DNA of 64,000 nt from Dyadobacter arcticus (GCF_011762185.1 NZ_JAASQJ010000003.1:558001-622000), one strand, 5' to 3'. Shown: positions 38,876-47,496, counted from the first letter of the stretch. Made by a program: numbers and translations. Notes: generated by a model not told the origin, from the sequence alone.

Positions 38876-39958
38876 TTATTGGACTTCGTAAACCGCCGCA
38901 ATCTGGGCGGCTACTTTTTTGTCCCAGGCGGCTTGGGCACCTGCATTAAGTCCGTGGCCCGTTTCTCCATCGTATCGTTCCTGGTCCTGGTTCATTTCGC
39001 GGAAAGCTTCCAAGAACTGGTATTGGATTTCGCTGTCGTAATCTTCAATCGTGAGTTCGGCTTTCCGAAGTCTATCCTTGAATTTTTCGACCACCAGTCT
39101 GGTAATGTCAAAATGAATCTGCTCGTGTCTTAGAGTACCAGCATTGCGTGACTCAAGGCGGCCCCAGGACATGCTTTTGACCATAAAAACCTTTAAACCA
39201 ATTTCCAGCACCAGGTGATCATCTTTTGGATAGGATTTTCCTTCATAGCCAAAACTGGTAAATACAGCAGCTGCATATTTACTTCCTGGTTTGCCATTTC
39301 TCACCTTGAAATCGTCCCAGATCAGCGGCCTCTTTGGTGAATAGAAAACCGTATCCTCCTTAGGATCAGTTATTTCTGTGAAAATCAATTGTAGGCCACG
39401 CGCCAGGGCTGGATTTTTTCCGGCATTCAACGTCATCCATTTTTGGAAATGTGTTAATGATTGATCCAGCAACTGCTTGACGAGTTTTTGATAATCGTAA
39501 TCGCGCTCCGGGCGGGTATAGGTAGCGGAAGTTTGATAATTGGTCAATTCCACTGGCTGCATGTCGCGATACCAGCGAAAACGGACGTGGAGTTTTACGT
39601 CGCCCGTTACTTTGTTGGGAGCAACCCGTTTTTCATTTAATGATAATTCTTTAATGGTAATGAAGATCGGTAGCGCATTCAGGTCTTTTTTCGGAGCGGA
39701 GAATGACCAGTAGTCAAATAGTTCTTTATCGGCCCGGCCGGGTAAAGTGACTGGAATTTCTTTTCCAAAAGCGATTACTTTCCCGAGATTTGCTCCTGGC
39801 AAAATTCGCTTATCTTCAACTTCCTGGATAAAAAATTTGTAATTTTTGAACAGCCCGGCAGGCTCCTTATAAAGATTCAGCACAATCCTTTCCTGCTGCG
39901 AAAAAGCGGGATAGATTAAGCAGAGGAGCAACAAACTGAGCAAAAAGCATCTAACCAT
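38876..39958 (-). CDS. Secreted DUF922-like putative metalloprotease
   Basis: 360 residues from ATG at 39958 (MVRCFLLSLLLLCLIYPAFS), chosen over a TTG at 39967. After the signal peptide there is a large N-terminal region of about 200 residues without a clear family. The C-terminal half matches DUF922: PLIWDDFKVRNGKPGSKYAA, a SYPKDDHLVLEIGLKVFM strand pair and AGTLRHEQIHFDITRLVVEK. The HEQxHFD motif contains the Glu and His pair that could bind a metal, which is why the family is annotated as secreted Zn-dependent proteases; activity has not been shown. It is convergent with comEC and divergent from the deaminase gene. Confidence 0.75.
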   Translation of the reverse strand: MVRCFLLSLLLLCLIYPAFSQQERIVLNLYKEPAGLFKNYKFFIQEVEDKRILPGANLGKVIAFGKEIPVTLPGRADKELFDYWSFSAPKKDLNALPIFITIKELSLNEKRVAPNKVTGDVKLHVRFRWYRDMQPVELTNYQTSATYTRPERDYDYQKLVKQLLDQSLTHFQKWMTLNAGKNPALARGLQLIFTEITDPKEDTVFYSPKRPLIWDDFKVRNGKPGSKYAAAVFTSFGYEGKSYPKDDHLVLEIGLKVFMVKSMSWGRLESRNAGTLRHEQIHFDITRLVVEKFKDRLRKAELTIEDYDSEIQYQFLEAFREMNQDQERYDGETGHGLNAGAQAAWDKKVAAQIAAVYEVQ

Positions 39959-40026
39959 ACGCTGCAATCCGTTGTTTAATGCAACGGCATTTATCTAAGT
40001 TTGTAAAAATTTCTATTATATCACGA

Positions 40027-40506
40027 ATGACATTACCTACAACGAATATGCGCCCTGAATTTGGTGCCATTTATATGGATCTGGCAAAAAATCTTGCCAT
40101 GCGTTCACATTGCATCAAAGCACAGGTCGGCGCGGTGCTAACAAAGGATACCAGGATTATTTCGATAGGCTACAATGGTCCTCCTGCAAAAACCCATAAT
40201 TGTGATGAAGAATTTCCGGGAGTAGGATGTCCGAGGGATTCAAAGGGAAGCTGCTCACTGGCATTACACGCGGAGCAAAACGCGATTCTATTTGCAGTTA
40301 AAAATGGCTCCAACATCGAGGGAGCAACACTTTTTGTGACATTGGCCCCTTGCATTGCCTGCGCCAGGGTGATTTACACAATGAAAATCAAAAAGGTAAT
40401 TTTTCTAAACTCCTACGCCGCTTACAAAGGAATCGCGGTAGAAGAGGGGGTGGAATTTCTTAAGCGTTTTGGCGTGGAGGTGGAGCAGTATAGGGTAAAT
40501 GAGTGA
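40027..40506 (+). CDS. dCMP deaminase family protein
   Basis: 159 residues from ATG at 40027; upstream (39979) and downstream (40048) ATGs are possible but the conserved domain starts at RPEFGAIYMDLAKNLAM. It has zinc-dependent deaminase signatures: SLALHAEQNAILFA (first zinc ligand and catalytic Glu) and TLAPCIACARVI (two Cys ligands). IGYNGPPAKTHNCDEEFPG and GCPRDSKGSC match the dCMP/ComE-type branch. It makes dUMP for dTTP synthesis. It ends with a TGA that starts a GAGTGAAT repeat, convergent with the SlyD-like gene. Confidence 0.92.
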   Translation: MTLPTTNMRPEFGAIYMDLAKNLAMRSHCIKAQVGAVLTKDTRIISIGYNGPPAKTHNCDEEFPGVGCPRDSKGSCSLALHAEQNAILFAVKNGSNIEGATLFVTLAPCIACARVIYTMKIKKVIFLNSYAAYKGIAVEEGVEFLKRFGVEVEQYRVNE

Positions 40507-40575
40507 ATGATTCAATGAGTGAATGAGTGAATAAAATTTGCATTCAGTCATTCACTCATTCAAAATTCACTCATC
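40507..40575. repeat. GAGTGAAT / ATTCACTC palindromic repeat at a convergent junction
   Basis: The left part holds three near-exact 8-mers of GAGTGAAT; the right part has CATTCACTC words. Arms 40520-40532 and 40550-40562 pair perfectly over 13 bp, with other registers possible because the word repeats. It lies between the dCMP deaminase and SlyD-like genes and probably terminates both. Confidence 0.75.
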
Positions 40576-40595
40576 GCCCGGCGACCCGGTCAAAA

Positions 40596-41111
40596 TTAAT
40601 AATGATGCACCCCACCAGCCCCATGCACATGTCCGTGGCTGATTTCTTCGGCGGTGGCGGGGCGGACGGAAATGATCTGGCCGGAAAAATGCATTTCCTT
40701 GCCTGCTAACGGATGGTTGAAATTCATAATCACCAGATCATCTTTGATTTCTATCACCTGTCCGTGCATTCTTTCACCGTCTTCATTGGTCATAGGAATG
40801 ATATTTCCGATTTGAAGCAACTCTTCCTGGTTCACATCCTCCATCTGGAAAACCGATTTTGGAAGGTCCACCACAGCATCTTCGTCATATTCTCCATATC
40901 CTTCTTCCGGAGCGACGACAAACTCAAAAGTATCTCCTGCTGAAAGTCCTTCTATTTGATTTTCAAAACCTTCGGGAAGTCCGCTGATGCCCTGGATAAA
41001 ATACATAGGATCCTCTTCCGTTACTACTTCCACGACGTCAGTTTGGCCTTCCGAATCTGGAATTGTGAGGCTATATATCAACGAAATGACGTTATTTTTT
41101 TCAACTTTCAT
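40596..41111 (-). CDS. FKBP-type peptidyl-prolyl isomerase, SlyD-like
   Basis: 171 residues, close to the SlyD length. The FKBP core begins VEKNNVISLIYSLTIPD and has FIQGISGLPEGFENQIEGLS then VVAPEEGYGEYDEDAVVDLP. The insert-in-flap (IF) region follows (VFQMEDVNQEELLQIGNIIP) and the fold closes with VIMNFNHPLAGKEMHFSGQI. The C-terminus has a short His-rich tail (HGHVHGAGGVHHY), like a reduced version of the SlyD metal-binding tail. Cytoplasmic prolyl isomerase and chaperone; nickel binding is only suggested by the His tail. ATG at 41111. Confidence 0.92.
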   Translation of the reverse strand: MKVEKNNVISLIYSLTIPDSEGQTDVVEVVTEEDPMYFIQGISGLPEGFENQIEGLSAGDTFEFVVAPEEGYGEYDEDAVVDLPKSVFQMEDVNQEELLQIGNIIPMTNEDGERMHGQVIEIKDDLVIMNFNHPLAGKEMHFSGQIISVRPATAEEISHGHVHGAGGVHHY

Positions 41112-41209
41112 TTGTTAGTTTGATTAAAAACAATGTTGTTATAAAATAATTGTTCCATAAAGGATAGGGTAAAACAAACCTACAAGATTTTTGCCAAAAT
41201 GTTATTCGA

Positions 41210-41839
41210 ATGAATTTTTTAGCCCATATTTTGCTGTCAGGAGAGCGGGAAGGCGTGCTCATGGGAAATTATGTTGGTGATTTTATAAAAGGACGTTTGA
41301 CCGAGGAAAAAACTGTTGATTGGAACCAGGACTATGTTTTGGGCTTGAAGCTGCACCGATTTATAGATTCATTTACAGATACGCATCCCGAAGTTCAGGA
41401 GGCAAAGCATCTGGCAGCATTGTCGCTGGGAAAATTGGCCGGGATCGTTATGGACATTTATTTCGACTATTTCCTGGCCAGCCATTTCAGTGATTTCAGT
41501 AAAGACTCCCTATCTGCCTACGTTCATGCTAAGTACGCCGTGATCGAAAAAAATGACTATCTAGTTCCGCAAGATATGATACCTATGGTAAGGTCTATGA
41601 TACGGCAGGATTGGCTCACAAGCTACGCGACATTTGAAGGAATTGACCTGACATTTCAGCGTTTATCGCGGAGGGCGAAATTTTTGGCACCTATCAGCAA
41701 CGCAGTCAATGACTTGCGCGCAAATGAGGATTTCTACTACCAAAAGTTTCAGAAGTTCTTTCCCGAACTCCAAATGAGATCCGCTCTTTTTATTGCAGAA
41801 AACGGATCCGGGATATTTAAAGTCGGCGCCCCGCTGTAA
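41210..41839 (+). CDS. Acyl-carrier-protein phosphodiesterase (AcpH family)
   Basis: 209 residues. NFLAHILLSGEREGVLMGNY, VGDFIKGR, LKLHRFIDSFTDTHPEV and KLAGIVMDIYFDYFLASHF match the DUF479/AcpH family, an HD-like helical fold with His/Asp metal ligands (H, D and HRFID). AcpH removes the phosphopantetheine arm from holo-ACP. It is followed after 50 bp by holA. The start is ATG at 41210 and no signal peptide is present. Confidence 0.88.
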   Translation: MNFLAHILLSGEREGVLMGNYVGDFIKGRLTEEKTVDWNQDYVLGLKLHRFIDSFTDTHPEVQEAKHLAALSLGKLAGIVMDIYFDYFLASHFSDFSKDSLSAYVHAKYAVIEKNDYLVPQDMIPMVRSMIRQDWLTSYATFEGIDLTFQRLSRRAKFLAPISNAVNDLRANEDFYYQKFQKFFPELQMRSALFIAENGSGIFKVGAPL

Positions 41840-41890
41840 ATTTGGAAATTCAAGTGACCTCCAGAATTATCCAAGACCCCACATTCAATA

Positions 41891-42910
41891 ATGGCTCAAA
41901 CCCCGGACAGCATTCTGAAAGAGATAAAGGGTAAAACCTTCCGCCCCATTTATTTTCTGCACGGCGACGAGCCTTATTATATCGATTCGATTGCGGACGA
42001 GCTTGAAAAAAGGGTCGTTCCGGATTCTGAAAAAGGGTTTAATCAATTTGTATTGTATGGAAAAGACATTGATTTGACGGGTGCATTGGGTTATGCCAAG
42101 CGATTTCCATTTATGTCTGAACGTCAGCTTGTTATTGTAAAAGACGCGAATAAGCTGGTTGGGATCGAGCAGAAAGAACAGCAGACGCGGTTGGAAGATT
42201 ATGCATTGAATCCATTGCTGAGTACCGTGCTCGTATTTTGTTTTCATGCCAATGCAGATGAACGGAAAGCCTATCTGAAAGCTATCAGCTTAAAAGGTGC
42301 TGTTGTTCAATCTAAAAAGATGTATGACAACAAGTTACCTGAGTGGGTTTCTTCTTTTTGTCAGCATGAAGGGGTGAAAATCAGTCCAAAGGCCGTGCAG
42401 ATGCTTGTTGATAACATTGGGAATGATCTGAAAAGGCTTGCCAATGAAATCCGCAAGATCATGGTCAATTTACGGGTAGATGAAGGGATTGATGCGAACG
42501 CGGTAGAACGGTTTGTGGGTATCAGCAAGGAATACAATGTTTTTGAGTTTCAAAAAGCGCTGATGCACCGGGACGTTTTCAAAGCCAATCAGATCGCGAC
42601 CTATTTTTCATCCAATTCCAAAGAAAATCCGGTTTCACCCATATTGATCATCCTCTATGGTTTTTTCTCCAAATTGTTGCTGACACATGCCAGTAAGGAT
42701 AAGAGCGAACGGAACCTGGCGACTGAGCTGGGTGTGAATCCATATTTCGTTAAAGATTACCTGCTGGCCTGCCGAAACTATCCGCTTGCCAAAGTCACGA
42801 ACATCATTCATTATTTGCGAGAATGCGACGGCCGGCTCAAAGGTTTGGATGGGGTGAGTATCCCTGAAGGTGAACTATTGAGAGAATTAGTGTTTAAAAT
42901 TCTCCATTAA
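41891..42910 (+). CDS. holA: DNA polymerase III delta subunit
   Basis: 339 residues. The delta-subunit fold starts at PIYFLHGDEPYYIDSIADEL (the conserved F/L-x-G-D/E-E motif near the N-terminus), then FPFMSERQLVIVKDANKL and VKISPKAVQMLVDNIGNDLK, which is diagnostic for HolA. A C-terminal helical collar closes the protein (EYNVFEFQKALMHRD, LREC..LKGLDGVSIPEGEL). It belongs to the clamp-loading complex that opens the DnaN ring on DNA. It is not near the other clamp-loader genes. Start is ATG at 41891. Confidence 0.92.
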   Translation: MAQTPDSILKEIKGKTFRPIYFLHGDEPYYIDSIADELEKRVVPDSEKGFNQFVLYGKDIDLTGALGYAKRFPFMSERQLVIVKDANKLVGIEQKEQQTRLEDYALNPLLSTVLVFCFHANADERKAYLKAISLKGAVVQSKKMYDNKLPEWVSSFCQHEGVKISPKAVQMLVDNIGNDLKRLANEIRKIMVNLRVDEGIDANAVERFVGISKEYNVFEFQKALMHRDVFKANQIATYFSSNSKENPVSPILIILYGFFSKLLLTHASKDKSERNLATELGVNPYFVKDYLLACRNYPLAKVTNIIHYLRECDGRLKGLDGVSIPEGELLRELVFKILH

Positions 42911-42967
42911 GGTCTCGCACAGCAAGATCCGGGTTTTAGCTGCCATAGAGCTGTAATATTTTTGGTT

Positions 42968-43876
42968 ATGAATAATGAAAGAATTTTAATACCAATTCCA
43001 GCCCTTTTCAGCTTCGACGAATGTCTTTGGTTTCTGAACAGGAACTATGATGATTGCCTGCATGTGATCAAGGGAAATGCAATTTTCAAAACCCTGGAAA
43101 TAGGAGGGGAGGTCATTTTAATAAGGATCAGGGAAAAAGCTGCTTTTTTGGAAGTTACTATATTGCAAGGAAGGGCATCCGCGGAAAACAAAGCTTATTT
43201 GACGGATTACGTGTTCGAATGGTTTGATATGCGACATAGCATTCAACCGTTTTATGATCTGCTCATTGCGGATGGACGATTTGCTTACATGACGGAGGCA
43301 TACAAAGGTCTGCGGTTGATTGGGATTTCGAATCTGTTTGAGGCGATCTGCTGGTGTATTATCGGGCAGCAAATTAACTTATCCTTTGCGTATAAATTGA
43401 AGCGGCGGCTGGTTGAGAGATTTGGCATTGAAACTGAGCAGGATGGGGATGTATACCATGTATTTCCAGCCGCAGAGATATTAAGTGCCGCGAATGTTGA
43501 CGAATTGAAAGCAATACAGTTTTCGCAAAAAAAGGCTGAGTACATCATTGGAATAGCGAATGCTTTTGCAAATGGCGCACTCAGCAAAAAGTTTTTGCTC
43601 GATTTGCCCGATTTTGACTCCCGAAAAAAAGCATTAACCGATCATAAGGGAATAGGTATCTGGACTGCAAATTACGTGCTGATGAAATGTCTGAGAGAGC
43701 CGGGTGGTATCCCTCATGGAGATGTCGGGCTTTTGAATGCGCTTTCAAACCACGATATTATTAAAGATCGAGGGGAAGCAGGTAAGATACAGGCGCTTTT
43801 TGACCAATATCAGGGTTGGGAAAGTTACCTGGTGTTTTATCTTTGGCGAAGTCTGGCGGTGAAAGATTTAGCCTGA
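42968..43876 (+). CDS. alkA: DNA-3-methyladenine glycosylase II (AlkA)
   Basis: 302 residues from ATG at 42968 (upstream TTG at 42962 rejected). An AlkA-type N-terminal domain of about 110 residues (FSFDECLWFLNRNY) precedes the HhH-GPD glycosylase domain: LFEAICWCIIGQQINLSFAY, then LTDHKGIGIWTANYVLM (helix-hairpin-helix) and IPHGDVGLLNAL with the catalytic Asp252. It excises alkylated bases in base excision repair. It overlaps by 9 bp, tail-to-tail, the Ada-type zinc protein gene, which itself adjoins a 2OG-Fe(II) oxygenase gene. That makes three alkylation-repair-type genes together. Confidence 0.93.
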   Translation: MNNERILIPIPALFSFDECLWFLNRNYDDCLHVIKGNAIFKTLEIGGEVILIRIREKAAFLEVTILQGRASAENKAYLTDYVFEWFDMRHSIQPFYDLLIADGRFAYMTEAYKGLRLIGISNLFEAICWCIIGQQINLSFAYKLKRRLVERFGIETEQDGDVYHVFPAAEILSAANVDELKAIQFSQKKAEYIIGIANAFANGALSKKFLLDLPDFDSRKKALTDHKGIGIWTANYVLMKCLREPGGIPHGDVGLLNALSNHDIIKDRGEAGKIQALFDQYQGWESYLVFYLWRSLAVKDLA

Positions 43877-44131
43877 ATTGCCCTTCCATTTTTTGTAATC
43901 ATCCTTCATACAATGCCCGCAAGGCCGGTATCCTGCTACCATGGCTTCATGCTCAGATGCAAAGAAAACCCGGTTCTTGACTTTCATCCGCTTACCTGAT
44001 TTGCAGGATAATGTACCGTAGATTTTCAGGTTTTTATTTCCTCCAAATTTTATCAATCTATTGTCAATCAAGCTTTTCAACTTCTTGCTGGTTCTGTAAG
44101 ATTCCGGGCCTAATTCTGAGTGGAGGATCAT
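43868..44131 (-). CDS. Ada-type metal-binding domain protein (stand-alone)
   Basis: 87 residues from ATG at 44131; an ATG at 44155 overlaps the upstream gene by 17 bp and is an alternative. The protein is a single Ada N-terminal-like zinc module: IYGTLSCKSGKRMKVKNRVF followed by AMVAGYRPCGHCM. In Ada the zinc ligands are four Cys (CxxxC and CxxC), the first of which (Cys38) accepts methyl groups from phosphotriesters. Here only one Cys aligns with that first pair, by spacing the second (Cys42), so the methyl-acceptor residue appears to be missing. It probably binds DNA or metal without transferring methyl groups. It is downstream of the 2OG oxygenase gene on the same strand. Confidence 0.85.
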   Translation of the reverse strand: MILHSELGPESYRTSKKLKSLIDNRLIKFGGNKNLKIYGTLSCKSGKRMKVKNRVFFASEHEAMVAGYRPCGHCMKDDYKKWKGNSG

Positions 44132-44138
44132 TTTTGGA

Positions 44139-44840
44139 TTAGCTAAGGGCGTCATGAAAAATAATGCCGAGCGTATAACGGCTGCCTCGGTGTACTTCGC
44201 TTACACCGTGTTTCATATTGGCCCGATAATATCCTTTAGAACCTTTGACCGGTCGAAAATTCGTTGTAAAAAGCAGAATATCGCCTTTGCGGGGATTCAA
44301 AACAATTGCTTTGGATTGGGCCCTGGGTGTTTGTTGCGTGAGTACAAACTCGCCTCCGTCATAATCTTGACCAGGTTCATTCAAAAAAATCACCATTTGA
44401 ATGGGGAAATAAACCTCCCCGTATAAATCCTGATGCAAGGTATTATGTCCGCCCTGACCGTATTTTAAGATGAGTATTGTGGGTTTTGTCTGGTTTTGAG
44501 ATTTGCAGATCAATTGGAATTCCTCGAAATGCTCGGGATATCTTAGCGGAATGTTGAGCACTTCCATCCATTTATTGGCCACAGGAGCGAGTTTTGGATA
44601 AAATTCTTCCCGAAGTTCCTGAATGATAGCAGGTAATGGATAATTGAAATATTTGTATTCACCCAAACCAAAACGGTAACGCTCCATACTAATCGTTTTG
44701 CGATAGCTGAGCGGATTATCATATTGACCAACAAGTGCTTCACATTCACTGGCCTCCAAAATATTTTTGAGAAGTGCGTACCCTTTTTCGTGAAGATTTT
44801 CTTGAATTGCCTGCCAATCAAGGTTGCTGATCCTATCCAT
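44139..44840 (-). CDS. 2OG-Fe(II) oxygenase, alkylation-repair-associated family
   Basis: 233 residues. The double-stranded beta-helix has the iron triad: H136 and D138 in LHQDLYGEVYFP and H211 in MKHGVSEV, with Arg221 in GSRYTLGIIFHD positioned to bind 2-oxoglutarate. FGLGEYKYFNYPLP and PVANKWMEVLNIPLRYPEHF are features of the group that is often encoded beside Ada and AlkA in bacteria. A role in reversing or sensing alkylation, as in AlkB, is inferred from context only. The family resembles prolyl hydroxylases in length. Its stop lies 8 bp before the Ada-type gene start, so the two form an operon. Confidence 0.85.
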   Translation of the reverse strand: MDRISNLDWQAIQENLHEKGYALLKNILEASECEALVGQYDNPLSYRKTISMERYRFGLGEYKYFNYPLPAIIQELREEFYPKLAPVANKWMEVLNIPLRYPEHFEEFQLICKSQNQTKPTILILKYGQGGHNTLHQDLYGEVYFPIQMVIFLNEPGQDYDGGEFVLTQQTPRAQSKAIVLNPRKGDILLFTTNFRPVKGSKGYYRANMKHGVSEVHRGSRYTLGIIFHDALS

Positions 44841-44930
44841 TGTAAATCGTTTATTTTGTATCCCAAATCACTGATCTGAATACAAAATAAATGACTGGAC
44901 ACCCGACAGGAAACCTGATTCTTGCGGAGA

Positions 44931-46709
44931 TCAGGCAGAAAAGACAGACTCAGTCTTGCGTTCACCGATTTGCTGACGCCACATGGCATAGTAAAGCCCT
45001 TTTTCATCCAAGAGATCATGGTGGCTTCCTGTTTCCACGATTTTTCCTTTTTCCAAAACGTAGATACGGTCCGCATGCATAATGGTTGAAAGACGGTGGG
45101 CGATCATCACGGTAATGTGCTGACGCTGATCGGTAATGTTGCGAATGGTATTTGAAATTTCCTCTTCTGTAAGTGAATCCAAAGCGGATGTGGCTTCGTC
45201 AAAAATGATCAGGTTCGGGTTACGCAGCAATGCCCTGGCAATAGAAAGCCGCTGACGTTCACCACCGGAAAGCTTCAATCCTCCTTCACCGATAACAGTT
45301 TCAATGCCATTTTCAGCTCTGGAAAGAAGGTTATAGCAGGCCGCTTTCATAAGTACGTCATTGATCATCTCGTCGGTAGCGACGGGATTTACGAAAAGCA
45401 GGTTTTCCTTAATCGTACCTGAAAACAGTTGCGTATCCTGGGTTACAAAGCCGATTTTATTCCTTATTTCATCAAAATCAATGTTGTCGCCATTGATACC
45501 ATTGTAAAAAACATGACCTTCAATCGGATTGTATAATCCCACCAGCAGTTTCACCAAAGTGGTTTTGCCAGAACCAGAGGGGCCTACAAATGCAATGGAT
45601 TCGCCTCGCTCGACCTGAAATGAAATGTCTTCCAGGGCAGGCCTGCTGGCAGTTTGATGTTGAAATTTAACGTGATCGAATTTCAATGCTTCGATCTCGC
45701 CGATCATTTCCGGTTTGTCGGGCTTCCGTTCCACTGGTCTTGCCAGTAATGTCTGAAGATTGTTGAGTGAAGCCTCCGCCTCTCTGTATGAAAGGATCAC
45801 ATTGCCGAGTTCTTGCAATGGCCCAAAAATGAAGAAGGAATAGAATTGCATCATCATCATTTGCCCCACCGTAATCTTGTCGCGGAAAACGAAAAAGATC
45901 AATGCGAACATGATGCATTGCTGCAGGAAGTTGACAAACGTTCCCTGTATAAAGCTGATGGAGCGTATGCTTTTTACTTTACGTAATTCCAGTTTCAATA
46001 TTTTAAAAGTCGTCGTGTTCAACCGACCGATCTCCTGCTGTGTTAATCCCAAACTTTTAACCAGTTCAATATTCCTCAGGGATTCAGTTGTCGATCCGGC
46101 CAATGCAGTCGTTTCCTTCACAATGGTTTTCTGGATCACCTTAATCTTGCGGCTCAGGATGCTGGTCAGGATAGCCAGCACAATGGACCCAACCAGGTAA
46201 ATGAGCGGGAGCATCGGGCTTAATTTGAACGCAACGATCACAACGAAAACAATGCCTACAATGGTGGCGAAGAGCACATTAACGAAATTGGTAATGAACT
46301 TTTCACAGTCAGCCCTTACCTTTTGCAGAACAGACAATGTTTCCCCGCTCCGCTGATCTTCAAAATCCTGAAAAGGTAATCTTAGCGCATGTCTGAGCCC
46401 ATCCGTGTAAAGGCTCGCGCCAAATTTCTGGATGACCACATTCACGACATAATCCTGAAATGCTTTCGCAATCCTGGAAACCATTGCTGTGCCAATAATC
46501 ATCAGCAATGCAATAAGCACACCTCTGAAAAACGCATCGCTCATGCCATTGTCCCTGAATTCCTTCGCTTTATTGGCGTAGGGATCAATAAGGTAATTAC
46601 CGAGAATGTAGGGATTTAGAAGTGAGAAAACCTGGTTAATGGCTGCTAGTAATAACGCCAATAATATCAGCGCCTTATACCGGCTGAGATATTGTAGTAA
46701 TAATTTCAT
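44931..46709 (-). CDS. ABC transporter, fused permease and ATPase (half-transporter)
   Basis: 592 residues from ATG at 46709 (MKLLLQYLSRYKALILLALL); the open frame extends to 46808 but the added 33 residues are non-membrane and unlikely. Six membrane helices make an exporter-type permease (about 1-320). The ATPase domain has Walker A FVGPSGSGKTTLVKLLVG, Q-loop FVTQDTQLFSG, signature LSGGERQRLSIARALL, Walker B NLIIFDEATSALDSLTEE and H-loop VMIAHRLSTI. It should act as a homodimer or heterodimer exporting lipid, peptide or drug; substrate not predictable. The tRNA-Met gene lies 120 bp upstream. Confidence 0.93.
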   Translation of the reverse strand: MKLLLQYLSRYKALILLALLLAAINQVFSLLNPYILGNYLIDPYANKAKEFRDNGMSDAFFRGVLIALLMIIGTAMVSRIAKAFQDYVVNVVIQKFGASLYTDGLRHALRLPFQDFEDQRSGETLSVLQKVRADCEKFITNFVNVLFATIVGIVFVVIVAFKLSPMLPLIYLVGSIVLAILTSILSRKIKVIQKTIVKETTALAGSTTESLRNIELVKSLGLTQQEIGRLNTTTFKILKLELRKVKSIRSISFIQGTFVNFLQQCIMFALIFFVFRDKITVGQMMMMQFYSFFIFGPLQELGNVILSYREAEASLNNLQTLLARPVERKPDKPEMIGEIEALKFDHVKFQHQTASRPALEDISFQVERGESIAFVGPSGSGKTTLVKLLVGLYNPIEGHVFYNGINGDNIDFDEIRNKIGFVTQDTQLFSGTIKENLLFVNPVATDEMINDVLMKAACYNLLSRAENGIETVIGEGGLKLSGGERQRLSIARALLRNPNLIIFDEATSALDSLTEEEISNTIRNITDQRQHITVMIAHRLSTIMHADRIYVLEKGKIVETGSHHDLLDEKGLYYAMWRQQIGERKTESVFSA

Positions 46710-46797
46710 ACAGTTCTGGTGAATCGGTGGAGTACCTGGAAGGATAAACCGAAAGTTTGAGAATTTAATTCTCTGAAAGCACAAAATGGGCTGTAAC

Positions 46798-46822
46798 AAA
46801 AAAGACACCCATCTGGATGTCT
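46798..46822 (-). terminator. Terminator of the tRNA-Met gene
   Basis: On the minus strand an 8-bp stem (one G-U pair) with a 4-nt loop is followed by six T. It begins 10 nt after the tRNA 3' end and separates it from the ABC transporter gene. Confidence 0.75.
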
Positions 46823-46831
46823 GTAACCGGG

Positions 46832-46905
46832 TAGCGGGGAGCAGGATCGAACTGCCGACCTTAGGGTTATGAATCCTACGCTCTAACCATCTGAGCTACC
46901 CCGCC
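46832..46905 (-). tRNA. tRNA-Met (anticodon CAT)
   Basis: 74 nt on the minus strand. Acceptor stem GGCGGGG/CCCCGCT with a G-U first pair, D-arm GCTC/GAGC, anticodon loop TTCATAA, T-arm GGCAG/CTGCT with loop TTCGATC. The anticodon stem has one A-C mismatch next to the loop (position 31-39). No CCA is encoded. The first acceptor pair is G-U rather than the mismatched C-A of initiators, and there is no GGG/CCC anticodon stem, so it is an elongator tRNA. The CAT anticodon could also belong to a lysidine-modified Ile2; Met is preferred. Confidence 0.92.
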
Positions 46906-47103
46906 GTATTGTGGTGCAAAAGTATATTAAATAAAATTATCGCACAACCCGTTTTATAATTTTCAAGACCAAAACAGGCAATAGTCAAAAAAGAAGCAAA
47001 TTTAACTTTAAGGACATATATTCCCGAATTATGCTATATTACAGCTTTTAAATCGGCGGATAAGGCAGGAGCGGATGGGTCAATCTTTTTTATTTTAATT
47101 CAT

Positions 47104-47496
47104 ATGGAAAAATATAAGTTTACTACCGAATTTGAATTGCGGTCCTCCCCAAAAGTACTATTTCCATATATATCCACACCTTCCGGTTTGGAACAATGGT
47201 TTGCCGAAAAAGTTACCGTGCTGCCCGATCACCGATTCGATTTTCAATGGGATGGCGACAGCCATATTGCCAGACAGACTGGTTTAAGGATTAATAAAGG
47301 GGTACGTTTTGATTTTGAAAATACAAGTGATGATAATCTCGATAATAACCATGTGGAACTGAAACTTGAAGTAAGCGAGTTAACCCAAACGACCTTTTTA
47401 AGGGTAATCGATTACTCTTCCAATAAGGATCAGGACGAGCTGGCGTCGTTGTGGGATGGATTTATGGATAATTTAAAAGAAATTGTAGGTAGTTGA
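47104..47496 (+). CDS. START-like domain protein
   Basis: 130 residues, one START/SRPBCC-like domain of the Bacteroidota group (START-like_Aha1). FTTEFELRSSPKVLFPYIST then PSGLEQWFAEKVTVLPDHRF and FQWDGDSHIARQTGLRINKG are the usual opening, and ELASLWDGFMDNLKEIVGS the closing helix. It lies directly before, and is coupled to, the LptF/G permease gene: its TGA shares a base with the next ATG (TGATG at 47494-47498). A role in lipid handling with the permease is possible; no ligand is known. Confidence 0.85.
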   Translation: MEKYKFTTEFELRSSPKVLFPYISTPSGLEQWFAEKVTVLPDHRFDFQWDGDSHIARQTGLRINKGVRFDFENTSDDNLDNNHVELKLEVSELTQTTFLRVIDYSSNKDQDELASLWDGFMDNLKEIVGS

